Shown here in pieces: positions 16,403-23,694 of a DNA stretch of 64,000 bases; the stretch's first letter is position 1, and each line of letters starts with the position of its first letter. The notes beneath the pieces were generated by a model that searched no databases, was not told the origin of the DNA, and saw nothing but the letters and a program-made list of their open reading frames with translations. The DNA is taken from the NCBI RefSeq assembly GCF_041431415.1, contig NZ_CP107845.1:7564001-7628000 (forward strand), read 5' to 3'. This DNA is from Streptomyces sp. NBC_00513 (GTDB lineage: Bacteria > Actinomycetota > Actinomycetes > Streptomycetales > Streptomycetaceae). A program made the translations under genes and the position numbers.

Positions 16403-16433
16403 CGACCCCCCGGCCGGACAGGCCGGGGGGTCG
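16403..16433 (+). terminator. Strong hairpin after the DUF4236 gene
   Basis: CGACCCCCCGGCC (16403-16415) pairs perfectly with GGCCGGGGGGTCG (16421-16433) around the loop GGACA, followed by TTCTG. A 13-bp GC-rich stem is consistent with intrinsic termination in Streptomyces. Confidence 0.8.
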
Positions 16434-16540
16434 TTCTGCCGTACGGGCTGCCGCAGGGGCTGTCGTGCGGGTCCGGGCGCGGACGCGACCCGTCACGCTC
16501 CGGCTCGTCCTGAAGGCGCGCCGAAGCGAGATGGGCCAGG

Positions 16541-16790
16541 TCAGTGGCGGTGCATGGTGTGGAGGGCCTCGACCAGGACCTTCGGGTCGTGCCGACCCTT
16601 GTAGACGGGCGGAGGCTGCTTGTCGAGCTTGAGGAGGGTGGCCACGGCGGTCCAGGCGGTGCGCACGGAGTACTCGACGGTGAAGACGACGTCGTCGGGA
16701 AGTCGGCGATGAAGGAGTCGAACACCTTCGGGTTCCCCAGTCCCCGCCGCTTGGCTCCCCGGCGTCCCCCGGTACCTCGCCTCGTGCCTG
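16541..16790 (-). pseudogene. Frameshifted remnant of an unrecognised gene
   Basis: The reverse strand holds a protein-like string split between two frames: 'GNPKVFDSFIADFP' in one frame, then 'DDVVFTVEYSVRTAWTAV' through to 'LVEALHTMHRH' and a TGA at 16543-16541 in another. The switch near 16695-16702 is explained by loss of one base in a C-run. Read across the shift, the product is a coherent helical, charged C-terminus with normal high-GC codons. No start or longer upstream frame is evident. Family not recognised; could also be a sequencing error in a real gene. Confidence 0.4.
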
Positions 16791-17040
16791 AACGCGGTTC
16801 AAGGCCGTCGGCCGAGCGACCCGGGCTCTGCGGCCCGCATCTGTCGACGTGACCGGGCGGGGACGGCGCGTCGTGTGATCGATTGGTAACAGTGACGAGC
16901 GGCGTGCAACGAGCGGGTCGGCGGGTCTGTCTGGTTGGTCGGCGAGGCGCACCGGGTCATGGGAGCTCCACGGAGGGAAGCCCATGACCAGGACGAAGGA
17001 GACAAGGAAGCGCCGAGCCTGACGAACCCGAGATGAAGGA

Positions 17041-18042
17041 ATGACTCTCTTGACCACTCGCTTACGACGAGACACCCGCCGCCCGCGGATGATACTGGCG
17101 CTGATGGCTGCCCTGTTCGGGATCATCAGTGTCACCGCGCTGACCACGACCCCCGCGGCAGCGGCCGACCAGCGTCAGGCGATCTACGCCATCGCGCACC
17201 GGGTCAACACCCTGGACGGCGTGGACACCGCGCTCAAGCACGGCGCCAACGGCATCGAGATCGATGTCTGTGCCTGGTGGAACCCGAACGAATGGCGGGC
17301 CTACCACGACTGTTCCTCGGCCGGTGACAACCGGCGGGGCCCCAGCGTCGACAGCATGATCGACCGGATCCTCTCCAACGCCAATGCCGGACGCCGGCTG
17401 TCGCTGGTCTGGCTGGACATCAAGGACCCGAACTACTGCGGCGAGGAACCGAACCGCGGATGCAGCGTCGCCGGCCTGCGTGACAAGGCGCAGAGGCTGA
17501 CGGCCGCCGGGATCCAAGTGCTCTACGGCTTCTACGAGTACCACGGCGGCAGCACCCCGGACGTCGGCGGCAGGGGCTGGAAGAGCCTGGAAGGCAGGCT
17601 CGGCAGCCTCGAGGGCATCACATCCACCGGTACCCGCGACCAGGTCGTCGGCGCCTTCAACCGCTCCGGTTCCGGATTCCCGGCAGGTCGCCGGGTCATG
17701 GACTACGGCGACTCCGACATCACCAAGGGGTTCGGCAACTGCACCGAAGCCACCTGGAACACGTGCGCGGAGCTGAAGAAGGGCGCCGGGGACCGTGCCG
17801 CCGGACGACTGGCCGCCACGATGTCCTGGACGACCACCTACAACGACCCTTGGTACATCGACAAACTGCTGGGTGACGCCCGTGTGGACGGCATCATCGC
17901 CGGCTACGGCGCCTTCACCGGGGTACGCGAGTACGACGACAGCTGGCAGTGCGCGAACTCCATCAACCTCATCCGCGACTGGGTGAACCGCCACGGTTCC
18001 ACCCACCGCATGGCCAACAGCGCGGATCGTCTCTTCAGGTAG
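17041..18042 (+). CDS. Secreted sphingomyelinase D-like phospholipase D (GDPD fold)
   Basis: A 333-residue exported protein. A signal peptide with Arg-rich start ends at 'TTPAAAAD' (about residue 43). The mature part has the SMase D/GDPD TIM-barrel signature: catalytic His in 'AIAHRVN', metal-binding 'GANGIEIDVCAWW', and the second His in 'AYHDC' with the paired Cys loops of venom-type enzymes. The C-terminal 'ATMSWTTTYNDPWYI' and 'ADRLFR' resemble the family tail. It should cleave choline or headgroup from sphingo- or lysophospholipids outside the cell. Start may instead be TTG at 17050, better placed after AAGGA. Function on a specific lipid is inferred. Confidence 0.8.
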   Translation: MTLLTTRLRRDTRRPRMILALMAALFGIISVTALTTTPAAAADQRQAIYAIAHRVNTLDGVDTALKHGANGIEIDVCAWWNPNEWRAYHDCSSAGDNRRGPSVDSMIDRILSNANAGRRLSLVWLDIKDPNYCGEEPNRGCSVAGLRDKAQRLTAAGIQVLYGFYEYHGGSTPDVGGRGWKSLEGRLGSLEGITSTGTRDQVVGAFNRSGSGFPAGRRVMDYGDSDITKGFGNCTEATWNTCAELKKGAGDRAAGRLAATMSWTTTYNDPWYIDKLLGDARVDGIIAGYGAFTGVREYDDSWQCANSINLIRDWVNRHGSTHRMANSADRLFR

Positions 18043-18112
18043 CGGACGACCGGGGCCGCGGCCGGTAACCGCCCCTAGGCCCATGGACCCGTGCACCCCA
18101 TGGAGCCCTTGA

Positions 18113-18142
18113 GACGGTCGGCCGGGAGCCCGGCCGACCGTC
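18113..18142. terminator. Bidirectional hairpin between convergent genes
   Basis: GACGGTCGGCCG (18113-18124) pairs perfectly with CGGCCGACCGTC (18131-18142), loop GGAGCC (two more G:C pairs possible). It ends in TTCG and lies between the phospholipase gene and the leftward SGNH hydrolase. Confidence 0.8.
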
Positions 18143-18231
18143 TTCGCGGCGGCGAGGCGCCGGCATGTGCACCACCCCTGCGCCCAGGGAAGCGCACACG
18201 GTCGGTCGGGCCCTCCCGCTCGGATGTCCGG

Positions 18232-18894
18232 TCACGCCACCAGGCGCAGCCAGGCCTTCGCGAGCGCGGCGTGACCGGCCGGCGTCGGATGTACGCCGTC
18301 CGCGGCCCAATACTCCGGCCCGGTCGTCACGGCAAGCTCGGTGAACAGGCCGTCGGCATCGAGGAGTTGCGCGCCGTACTTGGCGGCGAGCCTGCGCACG
18401 GCCTGGATCTTCGGGTCCAGGTCGATGCGCCACTGCCTCCGTTCCTCCTCTCCGATGACCGCGGCGCCGGCCTCGACGAGGCCGTGGATCGGCAGGAGGA
18501 ACGGCTCGATGAGAATCAGCCGCGTGCCCACCTCGGCGAGGGGCGCGAGCAGCCGGTCGTAACCGGCTTCGAACTCCTCCACGGGGATCACGTACCCCTC
18601 GGGATCCAGCGTGTGCCACCCCATGTCGTTGACGCCGACGAGGATCGACACCACGTCCGGGCGCGCGTCGAGTACGTCCTTCTCCCAGCGGGCTTCCAGG
18701 TCCATCACCTTGTCGCCGCCTATACCGGTGTTCATCCAGGTCACCGGCCGGTCGGGGTGGCGCAGGCCCCATTCGCCCGCGACGCGCAGCGGGTAGCCGA
18801 ACCCGAGACCGTCTTCGCTCTCCCTCCGTTGGCAGTCGGTGATCGAATCGCCGGTGAACATCACGATGTCTCCCGGTCGGACAGTGATCGTCAT
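18232..18894 (-). CDS. SGNH/GDSL-type esterase
   Basis: A 220-residue hydrolase with block I 'FTGDSITD' (nucleophile Ser17), block II Gly in 'NTGIGGD', block III 'VGVNDMGWH' and block V 'DGVHPTPAGH' (catalytic Asp and His). There is no signal peptide, so it is cytosolic. Relatives deacetylate or de-esterify sugars or acyl compounds. It stands alone, with the upstream 313 bases lacking an obvious partner. Confidence 0.9.
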   Translation of the reverse strand: MTITVRPGDIVMFTGDSITDCQRRESEDGLGFGYPLRVAGEWGLRHPDRPVTWMNTGIGGDKVMDLEARWEKDVLDARPDVVSILVGVNDMGWHTLDPEGYVIPVEEFEAGYDRLLAPLAEVGTRLILIEPFLLPIHGLVEAGAAVIGEEERRQWRIDLDPKIQAVRRLAAKYGAQLLDADGLFTELAVTTGPEYWAADGVHPTPAGHAALAKAWLRLVA

Positions 18895-19207
18895 GTGTGC
18901 TCCTTGGACTTGGACGTGGACTTGAACTCGGATGAGGCTCGCGGAGGCGGAGGTTCAGAGCCGGGCGGTGCCCGGCAGGACCATTCGAAAGGTGTCAGCC
19001 CCGACCGACACCGGACCGACAACTCCCGACAGGCCACCTACACCGGCCTGACGCGGCGTCGCCCATCTCCCGTACAGCGCAGACGCCGGGCTCGGCGATC
19101 TCGCCGCCGCCAACCCGGCCTCACCTCCGCGCGCCCGCCTTGTCCATGGGCGCCGATCCCGTCGAACTGGCACCGTGATCACTCCACCCGTGCGAGAGGC
19201 GAGGAAG
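18895..19207. other. Intergenic region
   Basis: No confident gene. The leftward frame ending near 18955 closes with 'ADTFRMVLPGTARL', which looks like the extreme end of a secreted glycosidase, but upstream sequence in that frame is not protein-like, so at most this is a relic. Promoters for the divergent esterase and VOC genes are expected here. Confidence 0.35.
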
Positions 19208-19969
19208 ATGATCGAGAACGTGATGCCGAACGAGACGACCATCCCGTTGATGCCGTGCGTGTCGGTGTCGGAAACCCTGGACTTCTACCGATGCCTCGGG
19301 TTCGAGGTCGTCCACGAGCAGACCCGGCCGTACGTCTACCTGGCCCTCTCCCACCGGGGCTTCCAGCTTCATTTCGGCAACGCCCCCGCGCACCTGGATC
19401 CGGTGCGGGAAGACGGTGGCGGCTGCCTGGTGATGGTCGACGAAGTCGCCCCCTACCACGCCGCTTTCACCGCCGCCATGCGTGCGACGCACGGCAAGGT
19501 CCTGGCCTCCGGACGCCCGCGGATCACTCGCTACCGGGCGGGAGCGAGCCGGTTCACACTGATCGACCCCTCGGGCAACTCCATCATCTTCATCCAGCGC
19601 GACGAGCCCACCACATTGGAGTACGGCGGATCGAAGTCCCTCCGAGGCCTGGCCCGGGCCGTGGACAACGCCCGCATCCTCATCGAGTTCAAGAACGACG
19701 ACCACCTCGCCCACCGCGTCCTGACCACGGGCCTGGCCCGCCACGGCGAGAACGCCGACCCCCTCGACACGGCCAAGGCCCTCGCGATGCTGATCGAAAC
19801 AGCCACCATCCTCGATCGCCCCGAGGAGACCGCCCCTTGGCGTGACCTGCTCGCCCGGATTCCCCTCGACGCCGAGCAGCGTGGCCAGGTCGAAGCCGTG
19901 TTGCGCAACGCCGCGCATGTCCCGCTCTCCGCTCGGCCACAAGCCGCAGAGGAGGAGGCCGTCTCCTGA
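19208..19969 (+). CDS. VOC (glyoxalase/bleomycin-resistance) family protein with helical C-terminal extension
   Basis: A 253-residue protein. Residues about 12-130 form a VOC fold ('MPCVSVSETLDFYRCLGFEV', 'RFTLIDPSGNSIIFIQ'), the pattern of bleomycin-binding proteins and dioxygenases. The remaining ~110 residues are helical and TPR-like ('LRGLARAVDNARILIEFKND') and not part of the usual VOC unit. Role unknown: drug sequestration or a metal-dependent enzyme are both possible. Start ATG 19208 follows GAGGCGAGG; an in-frame GTG at 19175 and ATG at 19223 are alternatives. Confidence 0.75.
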   Translation: MIENVMPNETTIPLMPCVSVSETLDFYRCLGFEVVHEQTRPYVYLALSHRGFQLHFGNAPAHLDPVREDGGGCLVMVDEVAPYHAAFTAAMRATHGKVLASGRPRITRYRAGASRFTLIDPSGNSIIFIQRDEPTTLEYGGSKSLRGLARAVDNARILIEFKNDDHLAHRVLTTGLARHGENADPLDTAKALAMLIETATILDRPEETAPWRDLLARIPLDAEQRGQVEAVLRNAAHVPLSARPQAAEEEAVS

Positions 19970-20017
19970 CGGTGCGGCTTTCCACACGGCCATGCCGAGG
20001 AGGAGGGGAGTGCCACG

Positions 20018-20191
20018 ATGTCGGACCGGGACGGCTGGTCCGACCGGTACGACGTCAACCTGAGTGGGGCCGACTCCGGACTGGCGCCGGACGTTCCGGG
20101 GTGGGGTCGCACCTCACCCTTCCTGTTCGAGCACGTGGGAGCGGATGTCGTCGCGGACCGCGTCGGCGTCCCAGCGGGCGCTTCGCAGTAG
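20018..20191 (+). pseudogene. Start of an interrupted gene at a transposase remnant
   Basis: The ATG at 20018 has an excellent site (AGGAGGGGAG) and reads 'MSDRDGWSDRYDVNLSG...' for roughly 28 residues in natural codons. It then enters sequence antisense to the transposase fragment at about 20100-20125 and stops at 20191. The beginning looks like a real gene cut by an insertion. No recognisable domain remains. Confidence 0.4.
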
Positions 20192-20422
20192 CCGCTGCAT
20201 GGTCCCAGGGCGGGCATGGCCGGCCTGCTCGGCCAGTCGCCGGCAGTTCTTCCGTTCGACGCCGGACAGTAGGGCGAGTACGAAGGCGCGAGCCGTGGTA
20301 CGCGGTTCCACCCGCTTGAACCGGCTCGCGATCCGGGCCATGGCCTGGTCGAACATGGCATGCCAACGGGCGGCTTCCATGGTGGGGTCCGCGGTCACAG
20401 TACGATCTTCAGGAGTCCACAC
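20114..20422 (-). pseudogene. Truncated IS701-type transposase, N-terminal fragment
   Basis: 102 residues match the N-terminus of IS701-family transposases common in Streptomyces: 'MARIASRFKRVEPRTTARA', 'FVLALLSGVERKNCRRLAEQ' and 'MQRLLRSARWDADAVRDDI'. The product should continue for about 300 more residues with the DDE catalytic core, but here it ends after 'LEQEG'. The element is a non-functional relic whose inner end abuts the interrupted gene at about 20100. No intact terminal inverted repeats were recognised. Confidence 0.8.
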
Positions 20423-20477
20423 AGCCCTTGATGATCACGCGGTGTCCGCTCCAGATCTACCGGGTGTGACAGGCTGC

Positions 20478-20574
20478 TTCAGCCAGTGGGTTCCGGGCAC
20501 AGGACGAGGCTCGGGATCGACCGCCGATGCGACATGCCGTCAGCGGCCCGCCCGGATGTTCAGCCAGTGGTTCC
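20478..20574 (+). repeat. Direct repeat pair TTCAGCCAGTGG(G)TTCC
   Basis: Copies at 20478-20494 and 20559-20574 differ by one G. They are 81 bases apart in the gap between the transposase relic and the ankyrin gene. They may mark a small duplication linked to the insertion; no function assigned. Confidence 0.5.
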
Positions 20575-20671
20575 GACCTGAGGGCGGCGGGACGGACTTG
20601 GCCGACGGCGTTTCTCCCGCCCGGCGGCTGCCTGTCTGGGTCGGTGATCGAGTGCAGCAAGGGGTTGGGGC

Positions 20672-21955
20672 ATGGGCGAGGGTCCACTCATCACGGCGGT
20701 GCGGAGCGGGGACGAGAACGCGGTCAGAGTGCTGCTGGAGGACGGGGCGGATCCCGACGCCGTCGACGAGCAGGGTACCCCCGCACTCTGCCTGGCCATC
20801 TCGGCATTCAACTCGACGATCGTCGGCCACCTGGTGCAGGACGGCGCGGATCCGGACCGCCAACTGCCCGACGGGACCACCCCCCGACTGCGGGCCGTCG
20901 ACAGCGGTTCCATCGGTCTCGCCCACTGCCTGCTCGGTGAAGCGGCCCTGCTCAGTGAGGCCACCCGCGTGGAACTGCTGGCACGCGCCCGGCAGTGGCA
21001 TGAGATGGGCCCGGTCGCCATGCTGCGGGAGCGGGCCGGCGCCTCGGACTCGGTCGAGCGGCTCCGGATCCGGGACAGGGAATGGTTCACCGAGTACCAC
21101 GAGCTCCGGCTCGGCGGAATCACCGTCCGCGACGGCCACACAGGGATCCTCACTCTCCTCGAGAAGCACTTCGGACTCCACCCGGGCTTTGACGAGTTGG
21201 CCGCCCGCGCGTGCGCACTTGAGTGCCCCGACCGGGAGCACGCCGCCTGGTGGGAGATCACCAGCACCCTTGCCGAGAGGCAGAATGACGAGACCTGGGA
21301 GGCTGCGGCGGCACTGCGGGCCCACCCCGATCCCCTGCACCGCCGCTTCGGCGCGGAAGTCCTGATCTCCCTCAACTTCGGAGATCCCATGTCCGACGAC
21401 CCGAGCCCGTTCGAACAGCGCACGCTGGAGTTCTTCCTCGACTGGGCGGAGGAGGAGGAACACCCGGACGTCCTGGCCGAGGCCCTGTCCGGCCTTGGCC
21501 ATCATGAGGATCCGAGGATCGAGCCACTGGGGCTTTCCTTCCTCGCCCACTCCGCCCCGAAGGTACGTGCGGTGCTGCCCTCGACCCTGAGAATCGTGGA
21601 CTCGGAGAGGTCCGGGCGGCAGACGTTCACCTCCGAGGGACTGAACGCCCTCCTCGCGCTGGCCCGGGACACCGACGCCTCCGTTCGCAAGGTCGCCGCC
21701 CACCGGCTCGCGCACAGCCTGAATCCGGAACCCGCCGTCGGGCACATTCTGGCCGGCCTGCTCGACGACGAGGACCAGCAGACCCGCATCTGGGCCGTCC
21801 ATGGGCTGGCCGAGCGGGACGATCCGCGCTGCGTCGACGGCAGCGGCCGGGTGGGGCCCGTCGACGAGTACGAGGCCTGGTCCTGGATCCTCGGCGCGCC
21901 CGCACGGTACGAGCAGCGCCAGAAGGAACAGTGCGCGCCGGCCAGGGCCGAGTAG
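20672..21955 (+). CDS. Ankyrin/HEAT-repeat protein
   Basis: A 427-residue soluble protein. Residues 1-75 carry two ankyrin-like units ('LITAVRSGDENAVRVLLEDG', 'DPDAVDEQGTPALCLAI'). Residues about 170-390 form HEAT-like helical pairs ('DPLHRRFGAEVLISL', 'ASVRKVAAHRLAHS', 'QQTRIWAVHGLAERDDPRC'). It is a protein-interaction scaffold of a type found in many Streptomyces genomes, usually without known partner. It starts about 250 bases after the transposase relic. Confidence 0.8.
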   Translation: MGEGPLITAVRSGDENAVRVLLEDGADPDAVDEQGTPALCLAISAFNSTIVGHLVQDGADPDRQLPDGTTPRLRAVDSGSIGLAHCLLGEAALLSEATRVELLARARQWHEMGPVAMLRERAGASDSVERLRIRDREWFTEYHELRLGGITVRDGHTGILTLLEKHFGLHPGFDELAARACALECPDREHAAWWEITSTLAERQNDETWEAAAALRAHPDPLHRRFGAEVLISLNFGDPMSDDPSPFEQRTLEFFLDWAEEEEHPDVLAEALSGLGHHEDPRIEPLGLSFLAHSAPKVRAVLPSTLRIVDSERSGRQTFTSEGLNALLALARDTDASVRKVAAHRLAHSLNPEPAVGHILAGLLDDEDQQTRIWAVHGLAERDDPRCVDGSGRVGPVDEYEAWSWILGAPARYEQRQKEQCAPARAE

Positions 21956-22132
21956 CGAATGCCTACGTCTCACCGCATGCCCGCAGAGGTGACCCTCGGA
22001 GACGAGACCGCCCCCGACGCGATACGCGATGCGGCCAACCGCATGGTCGCGAAGCTGACCGGCCCCCCGCCCAACGACGACGCACCCGGTCACATCCGGC
22101 CCAGCGCAAGATCACCAAGTCGCACTGGAATA

Positions 22133-22696
22133 TCAGTCGCGGGTGACGGTGAAGCCGGTGTCGTTCAGTGCGGCGGTCCACACATCGCGGTCGAACCACT
22201 TGGCGATGTCAGGCTTCAGCGTCGAGATGCCGTCCATCCTCGCCTGCCAGTCGGTACCGGCCTGCCCCCGCTTGTCCCGGCATCCGGTACAGCCGTCCTC
22301 GCCGTGGATGTGGCCGGCCATCCACGCGTTGACGGCGACGCTGAGGACGACCAGGTAGAGGTCCCCGCCGTTCTCCTCCAAGGCGGTGGGGACACCCGCG
22401 AGGATGAGTGCGAGTTCCGGGTTGTCGATCGGCGGCGTCGGCGGCTGCCCGATCTCCCACTCGGGAGTCCTGTCCTCTTCTGTCCGTCCCCGCCGTTCGG
22501 TGGCGCGGTCCAGGTGGCGGTCGAGGCCGAAGGGCTTCCGGCCGGGCCGGGTCTGGATCCCGAGCCGTTCGGCCATGAGACGCATGCTGTCTCTGACGGT
22601 GCCGGCGATCGTGCCGCGGCGGAACGCAAGGCCTCGGCGGGTCAGTTCGGAGAGTGTCACGGCGACCGCGTCCTTGAACGCCTTCGTGTTCCTCAT
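22133..22696 (-). CDS. Hypothetical protein, 187 residues
   Basis: A soluble, mixed-charge protein opening with 'MRNTKAFKDAVAVTLSELTR' and containing a central acidic/proline linker, then 'LALILAGVPTALEENGGDLY' and a Cys-rich 'HGEDGCTGCRDKRGQ', possibly a metal site, and 'DVWTAALNDTGFTVTRD' at the end. The second ATG (22696) has GGGAG at 9 bases, better than the ATG at 22705. I recognise no family; similar short proteins occur in Streptomyces. It faces away from the lanthipeptide cluster. Confidence 0.65.
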   Translation of the reverse strand: MRNTKAFKDAVAVTLSELTRRGLAFRRGTIAGTVRDSMRLMAERLGIQTRPGRKPFGLDRHLDRATERRGRTEEDRTPEWEIGQPPTPPIDNPELALILAGVPTALEENGGDLYLVVLSVAVNAWMAGHIHGEDGCTGCRDKRGQAGTDWQARMDGISTLKPDIAKWFDRDVWTAALNDTGFTVTRD

Positions 22697-23694
22697 GGAC
22701 GACATACTCCCGGATTCCCCAAGGACTCTGACCCGTTTCGCACCTGTTCGCTCAGCCTTGTGCGTGCGCCGTCATGGTGCGTCCGTGGTCCGCTGTCGGC
22801 TCCCACCTGTGCGTTCCGGATGCCGGGCGGCACCTCAAGAACCGTTCCTGCCCGGGTCATCTCACCGTGACCCGGGCCAGGTCGTGGTGGGCCGCACGGC
22901 CGGTGGCACCGATTCGCGCGAGGTCACGCTTGATGTTCCGCGCCGGGTGCGGTCAATGCCTCCCCCGCGCCGTGGTTTGGATGACAAGCGCGGCACCGGA
23001 GGCCTCTGGCGTATCGGCAACCTCAGAAGTGGTTCGAACCATCGCCGAACCGAGAATTTACCCATCGACATTTCGAGTCAGTTTCGAGCGATCACCCCTG
23101 ACTGGGTTCATCGTTGAACGTCTTTGGTGAGCACAGATCAGGGTGCTGATCGCGGCCGTGTCGAGATTTCGGATCATGCCCCTTCGCCGGTTGGAGTTGT
23201 GGCGGAATCGAACTCCTCCTCACGGCCCGATGAGAGGGGGCCTGTACGGGGGCAGTCCCGCGCTATAGCGTTCGCCGTTGTCACGCACCAGCTCGCACCC
23301 AACCCGCCACTCGATCGAAATGAGGTGCCGGCCGATGGAGAAGTCGAAAACGGCGCTCATTCGCATCGAACGCACAAAGGGCCTGTTGGGGGAGCCGGAG
23401 TCAGGGTATCGCCGTGATCTTCCCGAATCGATGTCACCAGGCTCTCCGTGAAGAATCACAACGAACAATCAGGTCTGTCTTTCTCGCGAACATAGGCGGC
23501 CATTTCATCGAACAGGCGGTGCATTAACGCCCCGTCAACGCCCGTGCGCCGCCATTCACGCCGGACCACGCCATCCATCGTCGCAATACCCCTGTGCGCT
23601 CGCCGAACCAAGTGACGTTCATCGGGGGGAGGTTGTACGTTTCTTACCGAAGGCATATTCCAACCAGCGGTTCTCACCGTTGAGAGGGACACGC
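22697..23694. other. Long gap of lower GC upstream of lanL
   Basis: About 1 kb without a confident gene, with visibly more A/T than the surroundings, especially 23030-23110 and 23440-23690. It should contain the lanthipeptide promoter. Two weak leftward frames are noted: 23220-23366 (separate entry) and one ending at 23456 whose last 40 codons read 'MDGVVRREWRRTGVDGALMH' onwards, acetyltransferase-like at best. No inverted repeat of note was found. Confidence 0.5.
23220..23366 (-). CDS. Possible small protein, 48 residues
   Basis: The leftward frame 'MRMSAVFDFSIGRHLISIEW...' ending 'YRPPLIGP' has roughly 80% G/C at third positions and plausible composition, unlike other frames in the gap. 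The ribosome site is weak. No family recognised. It could be non-coding. Confidence 0.25.
   Translation of the reverse strand: MRMSAVFDFSIGRHLISIEWRVGCELVRDNGERYSAGLPPYRPPLIGP

Noticed and set aside
16984..17022. 12-codon frame just before the phospholipase gene, considered as a leader peptide
   Set aside because: No hairpin set or regulatory codon run follows; it is probably chance.
18955..19242. Leftward frame ending 'ADTFRMVLPGTARL', possible glycosidase C-terminus
   Set aside because: Only the last ~25 residues look natural; the rest overlaps the VOC gene start and lacks any domain.
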